Shown here: positions 57,601 through 64,000 of the stretch, piece after piece
Position numbering within the stretch: the first letter of the stretch is position 1
Layout of the letters: each line of letters starts with the position of its first letter
Assembly: GCF_000423545.1 (NCBI RefSeq)
Contig: NZ_AUIE01000028.1
Coordinates: forward strand, 1 to 64,000
Direction: 5' to 3'
Length of the DNA: 64,000 bases
Source: Metapseudomonas resinovorans DSM 21078
Lineage (GTDB): Bacteria; Pseudomonadota; Gammaproteobacteria; Pseudomonadales; Pseudomonadaceae
Notes under the pieces: generated by a model
Told to the model about the DNA's origin: nothing
The model's database searches: none
What the model saw: the letters and a program-made list of their open reading frames with translations, nothing else
Position numbers and translations under genes: made by a program

Positions 57601-58250
57601 CCGGCATAGCGCAGTTCGATGGGAACAACCATGCCTTCAGTGGCATAGCGCAGCAGGAAGGCCAGGCCCAGGAAGAGCAGCACCACCCCGACGCGCAACA
57701 CGGTATTGCCGCCGAACAGCCAATTGCGCGCCGCGGCAAAACCCCGCTCGAGCAGCGAGGGTTCGCGGGGTTTGGGCGGACTCGGAGGGGCCTGGCGGGG
57801 AGCGCTGGGGCGCGCTTCACGGCCCCAGGCATCGGCGGGCGGGGCAGCCGCTGGCGCGGGCTTCGGCTCCGCAGCGGCAACCGGTTCCGCCAGCACCTCG
57901 GCAGGCAACTCCCAGATCAGCTCGGAATCGTCGTCGGGCACCGCCTCGGGCGCGCGCTCAGCCGGAGCCACCTCAGGCTGGGTAACAGGAGGTGGCGCCT
58001 CTGCAGCCGGCTGCGCTTTGCCCTGCTCCACCTTGAGCAGGCGCTCATGGATGGCTTGGGTGCCTTTGTCGAAACGGGCGGCGAAGCTGGCCTGCGCCTT
58101 GCGCAACTCGGCGTTCTCCCGCGCCAACCCCTGGAGGCGAATGGCCTGGCCCAACCCCAGGCCTATCAGGCCGCCGAGCAGGGCACCCGTAACGCTTTCA
58201 TCAATCCCGGCGCCGAAGGCCAGACCAACCAGCATGAAGATCCATTGCAT
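54654..58250 (-). CDS. DUF2339 family large membrane protein
   Basis: 1198 residues. A hydrophobic N-terminus (MQWIFMLVGLAFGAG ... ALLGGLIGLGLG), a short coiled coil (45-80, LARENAELRKAQASFAARFD), a Pro/Ala/Glu linker to about 180, then some 25-30 membrane helices to the end. No enzymatic motif is recognised; the family is uncharacterised. ATG at 58250 is taken over a GTG nine codons upstream because it starts the conserved hydrophobic block. Operon with DUF3999. Confidence 0.82.
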   Translation of the reverse strand: MQWIFMLVGLAFGAGIDESVTGALLGGLIGLGLGQAIRLQGLARENAELRKAQASFAARFDKGTQAIHERLLKVEQGKAQPAAEAPPPVTQPEVAPAERAPEAVPDDDSELIWELPAEVLAEPVAAAEPKPAPAAAPPADAWGREARPSAPRQAPPSPPKPREPSLLERGFAAARNWLFGGNTVLRVGVVLLFLGLAFLLRYATEGMVVPIELRYAGVALAAIALLGLGWWLRRRNPNYGLMLQGAGIAVLYLTVFAAMRLHPLLDPTMAFGLLVAVTLFSAILAVAQDALGLAAAAALGGFAAPILTSSGSGNHVALFSYFALLNAGIFAIAWFKAWRLLNLIGFVGTFGIGFAWGLRSYRPELFASTEPFLVLFFLMYVGIGLLFARRKLADAADAPEERGELLRWSARQGDTVDGTVLFGPPIIGFGLQVALIRHIEFGAAFSALALGLFYIVLARVLAGRTAGRALLLVETCLALGVVFGSLAIPLGLDARWTSAAWAVEGAGIYWLGLRQGRPLARAFALLLQVGAALAFLGGLRDGGDAMLDGSPLGALMLGAALLFVFWQLRRAPVEAATELERRCLPALACAGLAFLYLMAPLALAAQGTAIAWALAGLATLFVGLRLGSRTFLFSAFAVQLLGGAIFLFDLDGTGLGSGNVQGWRGLMVASLIGLALIAGMLLTARHPLARSDARLLRGLSLVLLAGLAFVNLAVLFVLPWRTAGAVWAGSGLLILWLSLYLQQRAAFWFGLFLQLLAGMSFLAVSPLLLGELSGEGLRPLAHAGFWTPAVLAMAAFIGAWRLQRVARVDAAMAGLSLAHLAQLLLAWSAGWWALAWLAEIGRFVEPGMQVPLALLLAAASVAFTTWLAGREQWRALALLCLVLAPAGLVALAVAWAPQYHPAAQLGWAGWSALFVVHLLTLRRLDGLLPAGARGAAHVLGCWLLLGVLALELRYLLMLMSEQYNAWRWLGWALLPSAWLLLVALRPRLPWPVAAYPQEYRLWASLPLALLMLAWFWIANAWSDGAAEPLPYLPLLNPLELGLLFALLGVCLWLRDCLPQFGLITLPAWLAQGVAGVSLFALATAAVFRCAHHWGGVPYQLEAQLDSMLVQAGLSIVWTSIALGLMVGGHLRARRELWLVGAALIALVVAKLFFVELGNRGGLERIVSFIGVGVLLLVVGYFAPLPPRRAEPEQERVNA

Positions 58251-58455
58251 GCAGCGTTTTCTCGGATGATTGTGCACATTGGGGCCGCATCCATCGCAGC
58301 CGCGACCGGCCCGACGCTACAGGAGAACGGGTGTCGACCCAATAGAGACGCCTGAGTCCTGGCTCACGGACACAGAAGATTCCTACAGCCCCGCGCGATA
58401 TCGACACAAATCTGGTGAGACAAAGGGAAATTTCGCGTTCCCCGACGGGAAACTG

Positions 58456-58483
58456 TTCACTTTTTCACCGACATCGCTATGAT
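58456..58483 (+). promoter_or_regulatory. putative sigma70 promoter of the YkgJ gene
   Basis: TTCACT (58456-58461), 16-bp spacer, TATGAT (58478-58483, five of six matches). The start codon is about 33 nt further. The remainder of the 58251-58455 gap shows no other element I can support. Confidence 0.4.
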
Positions 58484-58516
58484 GCCCGCCCTTCTCCCCT
58501 AGCCTGTTCGCCGACC

Positions 58517-58912
58517 ATGAAGACCATGATGATCGTCGGTGCCGACCTTGACCGGACGGACACCTGGATCAAATACGAAAAGACCATGTGCCACGCCTGC
58601 GCCTCCAGCTGCTGCACCATGCCGGTCGAAACGCGTCTGAGCGACCTGATCCGCCTGGAGCTGGTCGCCGAGTTCGAGCGAGGCGAACCGCCGAAGAACA
58701 TTGCGAAACGGCTGATGAAGGACGGCGTGGTGGAGCGCTTCAACCAGAAGTCCGGCATCTTCACCCTCACTCGCATGGGCAACAACGACTGCTACTTCCT
58801 CGACCGCAAGAGCCGTCTGTGCACCGTCTACGACAAGCGCCCGGAAACCTGCCGCAACCACCCGCGCATCGGTCCGCGCCCGGGCTACTGCGCCTTCAAG
58901 CCGAAGGACTGA
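58517..58912 (+). CDS. YkgJ family cysteine-cluster protein
   Basis: 131 residues with the zinc/iron-chelating cysteine cluster of UPF0153/YkgJ proteins: CHACASSCCTMPVE, then CYFLDRKSRLCTVYDKRPETCRNHP and YCAF. Function unknown, possibly metal binding or Fe-S. ATG at 58517 (MKTMMIVGADLDRTDTWIKYEKTM) was preferred; 34 upstream codons cover the promoter. Confidence 0.82.
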   Translation: MKTMMIVGADLDRTDTWIKYEKTMCHACASSCCTMPVETRLSDLIRLELVAEFERGEPPKNIAKRLMKDGVVERFNQKSGIFTLTRMGNNDCYFLDRKSRLCTVYDKRPETCRNHPRIGPRPGYCAFKPKD

Positions 58913-58928
58913 ACCCCGGACTCTGGCG

Positions 58929-59858
58929 CTAGCGGGTCATCTTCTTCACGAAGACCACCACGAACAGCGCCATGGTGAAGCTGCCGACAAACGCCTCGAA
59001 AGCCGCCAATGGCCGCGACAGGCCCAGCGGCGCGATGTCGCCATAACCGAGGGTGGTGAAGGTCACCACGCTGAAGTACATGCAGGCCGCCAGCTCCATC
59101 AGGTTGGTCAGTACGTCCTGGTCCGGGGAGAAGGCCAGCCGCACGTCGCCGTGGTAGACGCCCACCAGAAAATAGAGCAGGGCGAAAATCAGCATGAAGC
59201 CCACCGAAAACAGCACCACCCGCAACGGCTGCTCGCCGTAACCGCAAAACAGATCGACCATCCACGAGAAAAAGCGATGCCCGGACCAGCGCGGCATCTG
59301 CAGCCGGCGCATGACCATCTCGCGATAAAAGAAGCGCCCCGCCTGCTCGAACAACCCGGCCTGCTCCAGATGGAGGCGCAGGTTGCGATAGACCTCTTCG
59401 GCCTGCTGCAACAGATCGAACATCAGCTCCCGCTGCCCGGCCTTGCGTGCCGCACGCGCCTGACGTTCCTGCTGCACCTGCTCGCCCCACACCACGTTGT
59501 CCAGGCGTGCGCCGTCGAGCTTCACCCCCAGTAGATTGGCATCGCGCAGGTCCGCGCAATGCAGGTTGGCATCACGCAGGTCGGCCTTCATCAGAGAAGC
59601 GCCGCGCAAGTTGATCGCAAACAGGTGCGCACCGCGCAGGTCGGCTCGGTAGAGATCGCTGCCGGACAAGTCATAGCCGACAGCGCTGCCACGGTGCACC
59701 AGATCGAGGCCAGCCAGCTGGCACTTCTTCAGGCAAAAACCCCGCATCGGCGCGCCACTGCGTGCCCGCGCCTCGAGTGCCGGAGTGAGTTCGGGCGCGT
59801 CCGATTTGTCCTGCTTGGCATCCCGCCAGAAGTCGTCCTCAGGGGGGATGTCGAGCAT
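58929..59858 (-). CDS. pentapeptide-repeat protein fused to a K+-channel pore
   Basis: 309 residues in three parts. Residues 50-125 are about 14 pentapeptide repeats (LSGSDLYRADLRGAHL, DLRDANLHCADLRDANLLG) forming a right-handed beta helix. Residues 130-200 are charged and helical. Residues 213-309 are a two-helix potassium pore with first helix LRVVLFSVGFMLIFALLYFL, filter TTLGYGD near 270-275 and last helix AFVGSFTMALFVVVFVKK. The cytoplasmic beta helix could gate the channel or bind a ligand or partner. It is convergent with the YkgJ gene with a 16-bp gap. Confidence 0.85.
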   Translation of the reverse strand: MLDIPPEDDFWRDAKQDKSDAPELTPALEARARSGAPMRGFCLKKCQLAGLDLVHRGSAVGYDLSGSDLYRADLRGAHLFAINLRGASLMKADLRDANLHCADLRDANLLGVKLDGARLDNVVWGEQVQQERQARAARKAGQRELMFDLLQQAEEVYRNLRLHLEQAGLFEQAGRFFYREMVMRRLQMPRWSGHRFFSWMVDLFCGYGEQPLRVVLFSVGFMLIFALLYFLVGVYHGDVRLAFSPDQDVLTNLMELAACMYFSVVTFTTLGYGDIAPLGLSRPLAAFEAFVGSFTMALFVVVFVKKMTR

Positions 59859-59950
59859 ATTGGCAAACCCGGGGTACGGATTTTCAGCCTAGCCCAAAGC
59901 CCCCGAAATCGCGCCGCATCAGCGGCGACACACTGTGGGGCCGATTTCAA

Positions 59951-60079
59951 TGGCTATGTCTGCATTGCCCGTAGGAGCTGGCTTGCCAGCGAATGGACCC
60001 GTTTCGCTGGCAAGCCAGCTCCTACAAGGCTCTTGGCCGGATGGTCAATTTCTCGCAACAGCTAACGCAGACATAGCCA
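59951..60079. repeat. REPIN nested in an outer inverted repeat
   Basis: Two perfect 22-bp inverted arms starting GTAGGAGCTGGCTTGCC (59971-59992 and complement 60004-60025) are separated by 11 bp: a typical Pseudomonas REP doublet. Outside it, TGGCTATGTCTGC (59951-59963) is repeated inverted at 60067-60079, giving a 129-bp nested dyad. No gene is visible in 59859-60136; the REPIN lies between the divergent-side end of DUF808 and the start of the channel gene. Confidence 0.8.
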
Positions 60080-60136
60080 ATTCAATCGCCAAGGGCGGCG
60101 CAGTTGCCCCAAGGCCCCATACATACAGTCAGCAGT

Positions 60137-61051
<915 letters not shown>

Positions 61052-61111
61052 GGTGTGTCCTTGCAGAGGGGAAACGGGGCGCCTTGGTTCGGCGAAGGCG
61101 CACTACAGACA

Positions 61112-61146
61112 AAAACGCCCCGCCGGTCAACCCGGCGGCGCTTTTC
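61112..61146. terminator. GC-rich terminator-like hairpin
   Basis: CCGCCGG (61121-61127) / CCGGCGG (61133-61139), loop TCAAC. On the minus strand it is followed by a T run (GCGTTTTTGTC), on the plus strand by CGCTTTTCT. No adjacent gene ends here: it is 60 bp upstream of DUF808. It may end a short unannotated minus-strand transcript or insulate DUF808. The 61147-61320 stretch shows nothing further. Confidence 0.5.
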
Positions 61147-61330
61147 TGCCAGTCGGTTCACGCCTGACGCTGACGATGCCGAGCCGTACTGGCCACAACT
61201 GGTGTCCTGATAGACATTGCCGTCGTTCATCACCACCGACACGTAAGCGACGCGACTGAACAACACTCAGAAATTTCCCAAACGCTCTCCGGCGACTTGT
61301 TCGCTCCCCTCCCCCTCCCTAACGTGCCCG

Positions 61331-61589
61331 GGTCGCGGCCGAGCCCGCGACCGGGTTTAGCGACCTGAAGCAAACGGCGCGATAGCGCCTACGGCGCATA
61401 CGAGAAACGGCGGACGTTTCTGGTAGGCACCGGCTCGCATGCAGTTATCCAGGCTGCATCACACAATGGCGGATCGCGTGGGGAGACCCCTGCGGTCTGC
61501 CGGCCCCGTTTGCCCGGTTCGCTAACCCCGCGCGATTCGCCACCCTTCGCTTAGCGACGGAGGGCGGCGGACTTAACCCGCAAACGGAG
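61331..61589 (+). promoter_or_regulatory. structured leader RNA candidate before the Bro-N gene
   Basis: Three matching blocks: A has TTAGCGA (61357-61363) and GCAAACGG (61370-61377). B has the complements CCGTTTGC (61506-61513) and TCGCTAA (61519-61525). C repeats A's words, TTAGCGA (61551-61557) and GCAAACGG (61580-61587). So B can pair with A or with C, not both; the last GG of C belongs to the GGAG ribosome binding site (61586-61589) of the gene at 61597. Local stems lie between: GGTCGCGG/CCGCGACC (61331-61352), GGCGC/GCGCC (61376-61389), AGAAACG/CGTTTCT (61403-61421), TGCAG/CTGCA (61440-61458) and GGGG/CCCC near 61480-61490. The fold is inferred by eye; no named RNA family is recognised. 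Confidence 0.5.
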
Positions 61590-61596
61590 CAACGCC

Positions 61597-62046
61597 ATGC
61601 ATGACGCATCCATCCCCACCTTCTTCACCCGTCACAACCGCCCCCTGCGCGGCGTGATGATCGACAATCAACCCTGGTTCTCCGCCTACGACTTCGCCCG
61701 CCTGCTTGGCCTGCATCACCCGCAATCCCTGCATCGCCGCTTGCGGCCCTTCGAGGCACGCCGGGTCCCCATCCGCTACGCCAACGGCCATGAAGAAGAA
61801 ATCCACGTCATCAACGAAGCCGGCCTCTACAAGGCCCTGATCCGCTTCGGCCACCCCGAATGCCAGCAACTGGATGAATGGCTCACCCGCGAAGTCATCC
61901 CCACCCTGCGCGACCAGCACGCCGAAGGCTACTTCCACCCCCGGCGGGTGCTGATGACCTGGCAAGCCCGGCGGCTGATGCTGCTGGAGTGGCAGGGCGA
62001 ACTCTGGATGCCATGGGAGCAGGCACCGCGCTACGAAATGCCCTGA
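61597..62046 (+). CDS. Bro-N domain protein (phage-type), orphan
   Basis: 149 residues, essentially one Bro-N (baculovirus repeated ORF N-terminal) domain: TRHNRPLRGVMIDNQPWFSAYDFARLLGLHHPQSLHRRL, then a DEWLTREVIPTLR segment typical of the domain. Such domains are common in prophage antirepressors and bind DNA. The C-terminus (LMTWQARRLMLLEWQGELWMPWEQ) replaces the usual effector domain. No other phage gene lies nearby. ATG at 61597 is preceded by GGAG 7 nt away, inside the structured leader. Confidence 0.8.
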   Translation: MHDASIPTFFTRHNRPLRGVMIDNQPWFSAYDFARLLGLHHPQSLHRRLRPFEARRVPIRYANGHEEEIHVINEAGLYKALIRFGHPECQQLDEWLTREVIPTLRDQHAEGYFHPRRVLMTWQARRLMLLEWQGELWMPWEQAPRYEMP

Positions 62047-62143
62047 CGCCCCGCGTGTGGGTGCGGTTCGGCAGGTGACCAACCGGTCGGCGGTTTGTGG
62101 CCTGAGCGTGTTTGACCAGCCCGCCCGGCATGACTAGTACTGG

Positions 62144-62177
62144 CACCCGAGTCCCAATACGCAGTTGGACTCGGGTG
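62144..62177. terminator. hairpin between the Bro-N and carboxylesterase genes
   Basis: CACCCGAGTCC (62144-62154) / GGACTCGGGTG (62167-62177), a perfect 11-bp stem. No T tract follows, so termination is uncertain; being 70 bp before the esterase ATG, it could also be an operator. Nothing else is recognised in 62047-62246. Confidence 0.4.
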
Positions 62178-62246
62178 GACACGCGGCGGGGGCAAACCCA
62201 CGGAACGCACCCCGCCATTCCTGTGGCTCGAATCGAGATAACAACA

Positions 62247-64000
62247 ATGAATTCGATCGCAAAGCTGCGTTTCCCGGGCCGTCTGCTAGGCGGTTCCCTG
62301 CTCCTGCTTTCCTTCCTGGCCCCCGTCAGCCAGGCCGCCGACAACCAGTCCCTCACACGCTCGATCACCTCCCTGGGCGGCGCTCAGGTGCAGGGCGTGG
62401 CCGATGTCAATAACACTCAATCCTGGCGCGCCATTCCTTATGCGGCGCCGCCTGTGGGCGAGTTGCGCTGGAAGGCGCCGCGGGATCCCGCGACCTGGAA
62501 CGGTGTGCGTCCTTCGGGCCAGTTCGCCAGCATTTGCCCGCAGCTGGGCAGCTTCTTCGGCGCACCCGACCCGGCCACCTTCGGCCAGCCAATAGGCTCG
62601 GAAGATTGCCTCTACCTCAACGTCTGGCGCCCGAAGAGCACGGAAAGCAACCTGCCCGTGCTGTTCTGGATTCACGGCGGCTCCAACCTCAAGGGCGCCA
62701 GCTCGGAACTGCTCTACAACGGCGCCAACTTCGCCCGCAATGCCAACGCCGTGGTGGTGACGGTGAACTACCGCCTCGGCAGCCTGGGCTGGCTGTACAA
62801 CGCTGCCCTGCACGAAGGCAACGCCAAGGACGACTCCGGCAACTACGTCACCCTGGACCTGATCAAAGGCCTGGAGTGGGTGCGCGACAACATCGCCCAG
62901 TTCGGCGGCAACCCCAACAGCGTCACCATCGCCGGACAGTCCGCCGGCTGCATCAACGCCTGGGGGCTGCTGCAATCGCCACTGGCAGATTCGCTGGTGG
63001 ACCGCATGATCTGCATGTCGGGCCTGCCCAACGCCTATCCCAAGGCCCTGGGCGAGGTGCAATCCAACGGCATGATCGACGACCTGCTGATCGAGAAGGG
63101 CTATGCCAGCGACAAGCTGCAAGCCGCGGCCTTCCGGACAAGCCAGGGCCCGGCCTGGGTGCGCAGCTTCCTACGAGGGCTGCCGGCGGCCGACATCGTG
63201 CGCCACACGCCAACGCCCGTGGTGATGGGGCACTTCACCGACGGCCACGTGATCCCCTGGGCTGGCTACGTTGACCTCATCGCTGGCGGTTACCACAAGG
63301 TGCCAATGATCCTCGGCACCACCAAGGACGAAGGCACCTACTTCGCCGGCGAACTGCTCAGCTACTACAAGCCCGACCACGCGCAGATGTGGGACATGGT
63401 CAACAACCAGAACCCCGCCAGCCTCGCCATCACCGACATCGTCAAGCCGGAGCTCTACTCCACCTACCGCCCGGTGCACCGCGCCCTGAGCCTGGGCGTG
63501 GACCTGACGGTGGACAACATCTGCCGCTACCTGCGGCTACTGCAAGGCAGCATCTACCGCTACAACTTCGACTGGGACGACTCGCCAGCACCCTGGCAAG
63601 AAGCCTTCGGCGCCGTGCACGGCATGGACCTACCCTTCCTCTTCGGCAACTTCCCCGTGGCACCGCAACAGGACCTGCTGCGCTTCATCAGCACCAGCAG
63701 CAACCAGAGCCAACGCACCGCCCTATCCAACAAGTTCACCCAGTACGCGTCCCAGTTCATGCGCACCGGCAACCCGAACAAGGCCTTCGACGGCCTGCCC
63801 GAGTGGTACGACTGGTCGAACTTCTGGGTCTTCCAGAAGCGCCTGATCCTCGATAACACGGTGAAAACCAGCTCACACGACGTCTGGCTATCGGACGTGA
63901 ACAGCGCGCTCGATCAACTCGGCACGGACGACCGACAGAAGGTGCTGGATGTGATGACGGGACAGCAGGTGCAGCTGGAGGATGCGGGGGTGGCCTACCA
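62247..64000 (+). CDS. type-B carboxylesterase, exported, C-terminus beyond the window
   Basis: At least 584 residues, open to the window end. The signal peptide (MNSIAKLRFPGRLLGGSLLL ... SQAA) sends it to the periplasm or outside. The carboxylesterase/lipase type-B core shows SEDCLYLNVWRP, oxyanion HGGS, nucleophile Ser232 in AGQSAGC (GQSAG where the consensus is GESAG), acid Glu362 in TTKDEGTYF and His458 in AVHGMDLPFLFGN. Substrate unknown. ATG at 62247; the start is supported by the signal sequence. Confidence 0.88.
   Translation, partial: MNSIAKLRFPGRLLGGSLLLLSFLAPVSQAADNQSLTRSITSLGGAQVQGVADVNNTQSWRAIPYAAPPVGELRWKAPRDPATWNGVRPSGQFASICPQLGSFFGAPDPATFGQPIGSEDCLYLNVWRPKSTESNLPVLFWIHGGSNLKGASSELLYNGANFARNANAVVVTVNYRLGSLGWLYNAALHEGNAKDDSGNYVTLDLIKGLEWVRDNIAQFGGNPNSVTIAGQSAGCINAWGLLQSPLADSLVDRMICMSGLPNAYPKALGEVQSNGMIDDLLIEKGYASDKLQAAAFRTSQGPAWVRSFLRGLPAADIVRHTPTPVVMGHFTDGHVIPWAGYVDLIAGGYHKVPMILGTTKDEGTYFAGELLSYYKPDHAQMWDMVNNQNPASLAITDIVKPELYSTYRPVHRALSLGVDLTVDNICRYLRLLQGSIYRYNFDWDDSPAPWQEAFGAVHGMDLPFLFGNFPVAPQQDLLRFISTSSNQSQRTALSNKFTQYASQFMRTGNPNKAFDGLPEWYDWSNFWVFQKRLILDNTVKTSSHDVWLSDVNSALDQLGTDDRQKVLDVMTGQQVQLEDAGVAY

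Noticed and set aside
61321-61600. Retron or CRISPR-like element in the structured leader
   Set aside because: There is no reverse transcriptase, no regular repeat-spacer pattern and no cas gene; the repeats are two short words in three places only.

Overview
The window is chromosomal DNA of a Pseudomonas, most likely from the P. aeruginosa / P. resinovorans side of the genus. Three things point there: high GC with NNC/NNG codon preference throughout; a gene order (maeB, M48 protease, nuclease, rpmE / priA, argS, SPOR protein, hslVU, pha cluster, ubiEJB, hisIE, tatABC, hut cluster, fbp) that matches the P. aeruginosa maeB-to-fbp region as I remember it; and medium-chain-length PHA genes in the pseudomonad order phaC1-phaZ-phaC2-phaD / phaF-phaI. 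I see no rRNA, tRNA, CRISPR array, insertion sequence or complete prophage.

Layout. 0-4 kb, minus strand: malic enzyme, M48 lipoprotein protease, secreted nuclease and ribosomal protein L31. 4-11.4 kb, plus strand: PriA, ArgRS, a SPOR protein, HslVU behind a sigma32-like heat-shock promoter, and a DUF971 protein. 11.6-18.8 kb: the complete PHA (bioplastic granule) locus, with a sigma54-type promoter before phaC1 and a long bidirectional terminator between phaD and phaF. 18.9-25.5 kb, plus strand: tightly overlapped ubiE-ubiJ-ubiB, hisI-hisE, tatA-tatB-tatC-rsmE and a UPF0158 gene. 25.6-30.8 kb: a polar amino-acid ABC transporter, dtd, pip, a small lipoprotein and a Nudix hydrolase. 30.9-33.3 kb: a flavoprotein / epoxide-hydrolase-like pair that looks accessory. 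33.4-48.8 kb: a full histidine-utilisation (hut) system with the HutC repressor, two HutC-type operators, HutXWV transporter, two histidase-family proteins, a second HutX-like binding protein and a YjiH-type membrane protein as first gene of the catabolic operon. 48.8-60 kb: lipocalin, small lipoproteins, fbp, a diguanylate cyclase, DUF3999/DUF2339 envelope proteins, a YkgJ protein and a pentapeptide/K+-channel fusion. 60-64 kb: DUF808 protein, an orphan Bro-N gene behind a long structured leader, and a type-B carboxylesterase that runs off the end.

How it works together. The hut genes describe the five-step route histidine -> urocanate -> imidazolone propionate -> formiminoglutamate -> formylglutamate -> glutamate + formate (HutH, HutU, HutI, HutF, HutG). 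Uptake is by HutXWV and control by HutC sites that overlap the promoters of the yjiH-hutU operon and of hutF. The pha genes cover polymer synthesis (PhaC1, PhaC2), mobilisation (PhaZ), regulation (PhaD) and granule coat proteins (PhaF, PhaI, PHA_gran_rgn protein).

Most unusual items. (1) A roughly 260-nt leader before the Bro-N gene contains three matching sequence blocks that could form two mutually exclusive stems, one covering part of the ribosome binding site. (2) A histidase paralogue in the hut operon has lost the Ala-Ser-Gly cofactor tripeptide. (3) The rpmE terminator is embedded in the signal-peptide codons of the next gene. (4) A pentapeptide-repeat protein is fused to a K+-channel pore. 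(5) Several REP/REPIN repeats are present, two of which supply the ends of genes.
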